DNA of 18,235 nt from Pseudomonadota bacterium (GTDB lineage: Bacteria > Pseudomonadota > Gammaproteobacteria > Burkholderiales > Burkholderiaceae_B): contig JAEWHK010000045.1 in assembly GCA_023387815.1 (NCBI GenBank), positions 1-18,235 on the forward strand. The letters are read 5' to 3'. The notes under the pieces are model-generated. The model was given only the letters and a program-made list of their open reading frames with translations. It did no database searches and had not been told where the DNA came from. Numbering within the stretch: the first letter of the stretch is position 1; each line of letters opens with the position of its first letter. Shown here piece after piece: positions 16,229 to 18,235 of this stretch. Position numbers and translations under genes: made by a program.

Positions 16229-16241
16229 GGTATTTTCTACC
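16229..16241. promoter_or_regulatory. NorR binding site 3 (GGT-N7-ACC), touching the norR start
   Basis: GGTATTTTCTACC has the exact core but not the extra G/C flanks. Its centre is 19 bases from site 2, and its last base precedes the norR ATG. Three sites is the number needed for NorR enhancer function in E. coli. The position suggests negative autoregulation. Confidence 0.75.
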
Positions 16242-17840
16242 ATGACAACAACGCATTTACTGGTTGATCTGGCTGAGGAACTGCCCGGCGCAGTACGACT
16301 TCAGCGTCTCGTCCAATCCATCAGAGAAGATTTTGGATGCGATGCGGTCGGACTGCTGCGGCTGGACGAAAACACGCTGCGTCTGGTTGCCGCTGACGGA
16401 TTGGTTCACGAGGCATTGGGCCGTCGATTTTCCCTGTCCACGCATCCGCGGCTGGCCGCAATTCTGGACAATACAGAAGCGGTGCAATTTGAGTCCGATT
16501 CCTCACTGCCGGACCCGTACGATGGCCTGCTCGAGACCCGCAAGGAAGAGCCGTTGCTTATCCATGATTGTCTGGGACAAAGCCTTTACGTCAATGGCGC
16601 TCTGTGGGGAGCGCTTACTCTGGACGCTTCACGCGATACGTTCGACGCGGACAGGACGACGAGCCTGAAGGAATACGTTCAGCTCATTCAGGCGACGATC
16701 CGTATGAATCAGCTGGAACAGGAAAATAGAAAGTTGCGCATGGTCAGCACACGCAGCGCGATGCCGCGACATGTCGAACAGAGCGGCGAGATTCTTGGTG
16801 ACAGTCCGGTCATGAGATCGCTGATGAACGAACTGGCTGTGATCGCCAGCTCGGACCTGCCAATATTGCTGCTTGGAGAAACCGGGGTCGGTAAAGATCT
16901 GTTCGCCCAGCACATCCATCGACTCTCGGCCCGCAGTGGCAAACCCATGGTTCAAATCAATTGCGCTGCCCTGCCCGACACGCTTGCGGAAAGTGAGCTC
17001 TTTGGCCATATCAAAGGTGCGTTCTCGGGCGCAGATGCGGCACGAGCCGGGAGTTTTGAAGCCGCCCATGGAGGCTCTCTGTTTCTGGACGAGGTCGGCG
17101 AACTCTCCTTGCGTATCCAGGCAAAACTGCTCAGGACATTGCAAAATGGGGAAATTCAACGGCTGGGTTCCGACAAGCCCCGAACCGTAGACGTTCGAAT
17201 TATCGCCGCGACAAATCGCGATCTGAAGAAAAGCATCCTGGATGGCGATTTCCGCATGGATCTGTACCATCGGCTGTCAGTCTACCCGGTACTCATCCCA
17301 CCCTTGCGCGAACGTGGCAAGGACATTCTTTTGCTGGCAGGCTATTTTCTGGAATCAAACCGAAGCCGTCTTGGATTACGCAGTATCCGTCTTACACCGG
17401 AAGCTGAAACCGCACTGATGCAATATGCCTGGCCTGGAAATGTGCGTGAGCTCGAGCATGTCATCAGCCGTGCTGCACTAAAAATGCTGAGCCGTGGCGC
17501 TTATCATAATGGCATTTTGAGTATTGAACCGAGATTTCTGGACGTGACCCAGGACAATATGACGACACCAATGAGCGTGGCAGAGCCGTTGGGCTCATCA
17601 GTTGAATCGCGCGATCCGTCCCATCTCCACTTTGACGAGGCCGCCACTGATTCGCCTCACGACAAGGCACACAGGCCTGTCGTGACGACAACGCTGAAAG
17701 CGGCGGTGGCAGCCTGTCAGAGACAATGCATTGCGCACGCGCTGAATCAGGCACAGAACAACTGGACCCTGGCCGCGCACACATTGGGAATGGATGCCAG
17801 CAATCTGCATAAGCTGGCGAAAAAGCTGGGGCTCAAATAA
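16242..17840 (+). CDS. norR: NO-responsive sigma-54 activator NorR
   Basis: A 532-residue enhancer-binding protein. The GAF domain (about 1-170) senses NO through a mononuclear non-heme iron; Arg70, Tyr93, Asp94, His108 and Asp128 line up, from my recollection of E. coli NorR, with its R75, Y98, D99, H111 and D131. The AAA+ domain (about 185-420) has Walker A GETGVGKD (212-219), the sigma-54 contact loop GAFSGA (259-264), Walker B LFLDE (280-284) and FRMDLYHRLSVYPVLIPPLR. The C-terminus is a Fis-type HTH (NWTLAAHTLGMDASNLHKLA). The ATG at 16242 is chosen because starts further upstream (such as 16167) would translate through the NorR sites and add 25 non-family residues. The contact loop has Ser where nearly all relatives have Thr. 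It is divergent from norB, its likely target. Confidence 0.94.
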   Translation: MTTTHLLVDLAEELPGAVRLQRLVQSIREDFGCDAVGLLRLDENTLRLVAADGLVHEALGRRFSLSTHPRLAAILDNTEAVQFESDSSLPDPYDGLLETRKEEPLLIHDCLGQSLYVNGALWGALTLDASRDTFDADRTTSLKEYVQLIQATIRMNQLEQENRKLRMVSTRSAMPRHVEQSGEILGDSPVMRSLMNELAVIASSDLPILLLGETGVGKDLFAQHIHRLSARSGKPMVQINCAALPDTLAESELFGHIKGAFSGADAARAGSFEAAHGGSLFLDEVGELSLRIQAKLLRTLQNGEIQRLGSDKPRTVDVRIIAATNRDLKKSILDGDFRMDLYHRLSVYPVLIPPLRERGKDILLLAGYFLESNRSRLGLRSIRLTPEAETALMQYAWPGNVRELEHVISRAALKMLSRGAYHNGILSIEPRFLDVTQDNMTTPMSVAEPLGSSVESRDPSHLHFDEAATDSPHDKAHRPVVTTTLKAAVAACQRQCIAHALNQAQNNWTLAAHTLGMDASNLHKLAKKLGLK

Positions 17841-17856
17841 AGGCGCCGAGATGTCG

Positions 17857-18046
17857 ACATCGATATCGAATAACGACGCCATTACTGATTAAGTGCATCG
17901 TAACGGATTAAGCGCATGGGAATTGAAAAATAGTGTCTATATCAAACCCCGGCGTCTTAATGGAAATCCAGCGTCTTAAAGGAAATCCAGCTTCGTAATG
18001 CAACAATAGCTTCGTGATCGAATAACAGTGTCTTTATCAACTGCGT
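17857..18046. repeat. Degenerate tandem array of ten 19-bp units
   Basis: Cutting at 17857, 17876, 17895 and so on every 19 bases aligns ten units with approximate consensus GCGTCTTAATGGAAATACA. Units at 17952 and 17971 are identical at 18 of 19 bases; those at 17990 and 18009 at 14 of 19. Positions 9 and 13 are A in all ten units, position 1 is G in eight, position 2 is C in eight, positions 4 (T) and 5 (C) agree in nine. Related units also recur out of order: 17857 with 18009 (ATCGAATAAC), and 17933 with 18028 (GTGTCT-TATCAA). Stops fall in all three plus frames, so it is not coding. The array starts 16 bases after the norR stop and fills nearly the whole gap up to the IS end. Function unknown. 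Confidence 0.8.
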
Positions 18047-18053
18047 CGAAAGA

Positions 18054-18073
18054 CCCCGTCGTTCAGGTCGGGG
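18054..18073 (+). other. IS left-end hairpin 1
   Basis: CCCCG (18054-18058) pairs with CGGGG (18069-18073) around a 10-base loop TCGTTCAGGT. A competing stem GACC/GGTC uses overlapping bases. GC-rich imperfect hairpins of this kind mark IS200/IS605 ends and the related guide-RNA scaffolds. Confidence 0.65.
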
Positions 18074-18084
18074 ATGTAAGACGC

Positions 18085-18101
18085 GAAATGCGCAGCATTT
18101 C
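18085..18101 (+). other. IS left-end hairpin 2
   Basis: GAAATGC (18085-18091) and GCATTTC (18095-18101) form a perfect 7-bp stem with a GCA loop. It stands 11 bases after hairpin 1 and 53 bases before the tnpB ATG, a likely subterminal structure recognised by TnpA supplied in trans. Confidence 0.6.
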
Positions 18102-18115
18102 TATATCCGTATTGC

Positions 18116-18144
18116 TTGCTTTTACACTTGAAACTGGATATAAA
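18116..18144 (+). promoter_or_regulatory. Candidate tnpB promoter
   Basis: TTGCTT (18116-18121) and TATAAA (18139-18144) are 17 bases apart. RNA would start around 18151, only a few bases before the ATG. A second possible pair, TTGAAA (18128-18133) and TATATA (18150-18155), would start transcription inside the gene. Confidence 0.45.
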
Positions 18145-18151
18145 TACAGTA
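18132..18151 (+). promoter_or_regulatory. Predicted LexA (SOS) box over the tnpB promoter
   Basis: AACTGGATATAAATACAGTA matches the enterobacterial-type SOS consensus (TACTG, five TA, CAGTA) at 17 of 20 positions. The invariant CTG and CAG are spaced by exactly 10 bases, the form also used by betaproteobacterial LexA. It covers the predicted -10 and RNA start and ends 3 bases before the ATG, where a repressor would act. Confidence 0.72.
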
Positions 18152-18154
18152 TAT

Positions 18155-18235
18155 ATGAAGCGACTCCAAGCATACAAATTTGAACTAATGCCCAATGGCC
18201 AGCAGCAGCGCCAAATGCGCCGCTTTGCTGGTTCA
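18155..18235 (+). CDS. tnpB: TnpB (IS605 OrfB-family RNA-guided nuclease), N-terminal part
   Basis: Twenty-seven codons are present, beginning MKRLQAYKFELMPNGQQQRQ and ending MRRFAGS at the window edge. This is the typical OrfB/TnpB N-terminus (aromatic K-F-L-P then a Q-rich helix and R-F-G/A). TnpB proteins are RuvC-type nucleases guided by an RNA from the element's right end and are the ancestors of Cas12; they help the transposon persist at donor sites. The RuvC residues and zinc finger lie outside the window, so activity cannot be judged. No SD precedes the ATG, and the predicted RNA start is almost at the ATG, suggesting a near-leaderless message. Confidence 0.85.
   Translation, partial: MKRLQAYKFELMPNGQQQRQMRRFAGS

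Larger units (their letters stand above)
18047..18235 (+). mobile_element. Left end of an IS200/IS605-family element (IS1341-type), cut by window edge
   Basis: The element is recognised by the tnpB start and the hairpins before it. The exact left boundary is not known; 18047 is where the 19-bp periodicity ends. No tnpA is found between norR and tnpB, so it is either a tnpB-only (IS1341-type) element or has tnpA downstream. IS200/IS605 elements move as single strands, recognise end hairpins rather than inverted repeats, and leave no target duplication. Confidence 0.75.

Noticed and set aside
16167..16241. Upstream ATG that would lengthen NorR by 25 residues
   Set aside because: It would place coding sequence over all three NorR sites and the putative norR promoter, the added residues do not look like NorR, and family alignment begins at MTTTHLLVDLAEELPG.
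17857..18046. CRISPR array
   Set aside because: Units of 19 bp follow each other with no unique spacers, and no cas genes are present.

Overview
The window looks like chromosomal DNA of a betaproteobacterium, most likely of the family Alcaligenaceae (an Advenella- or Bordetella-like organism). This is inferred from the gene order ndk-rlmN-rodZ-ispG-hisS-yfgM-bamB-der-hisC-hfq, the moderate GC content and the protein sequences; no database search was possible.

Bases 1-9512 are a dense housekeeping block, all on the minus strand. In transcription order it holds ndk, rlmN, a short rodZ-like gene, ispG, hisS, a yfgM-like gene, bamB, der, hisC and the first 24 codons of hfq. Most junctions are short gaps or 4-base ATGA/TTGA overlaps, so the block is probably one or a few operons. 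hfq has its own candidate promoter lying in the 3' end of hisC. The genes serve nucleotide balance, rRNA/tRNA methylation, cell shape, isoprenoid synthesis, tRNA charging, outer-membrane protein assembly, ribosome assembly and histidine synthesis.

Bases 9695-13746 are on the plus strand. valS ends at a very strong intrinsic terminator. A stand-alone aldo/keto reductase gene with its own promoter follows. Directly after its stop codon, in the same frame, lies a decayed copy of the last 22 or so codons of the same gene.

Bases 13820-17840 form a nitric-oxide defence module: a quinol-dependent NO reductase (norB, minus strand) divergent from its NO-sensing activator norR (plus strand). The 160-base region between them reads clearly: a sigma-54 -24/-12 promoter for norB, a possible IHF site, and three GGT-N7-ACC NorR sites, the last touching the norR start codon. 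NorR should therefore activate norB when NO is present and probably also repress itself.

Bases 17841-18235 are the accessory end of the window. A degenerate tandem array of ten 19-bp units follows norR and stops where the left end of an IS200/IS605-family (IS1341-type) element begins. The tnpB of this element is cut by the window edge. Its start is preceded by two hairpins and by a 17/20 match to the LexA (SOS) box lying over the predicted promoter, which suggests DNA-damage control of an RNA-guided TnpB nuclease. The SOS box and the 19-bp array are the two most interesting observations here.
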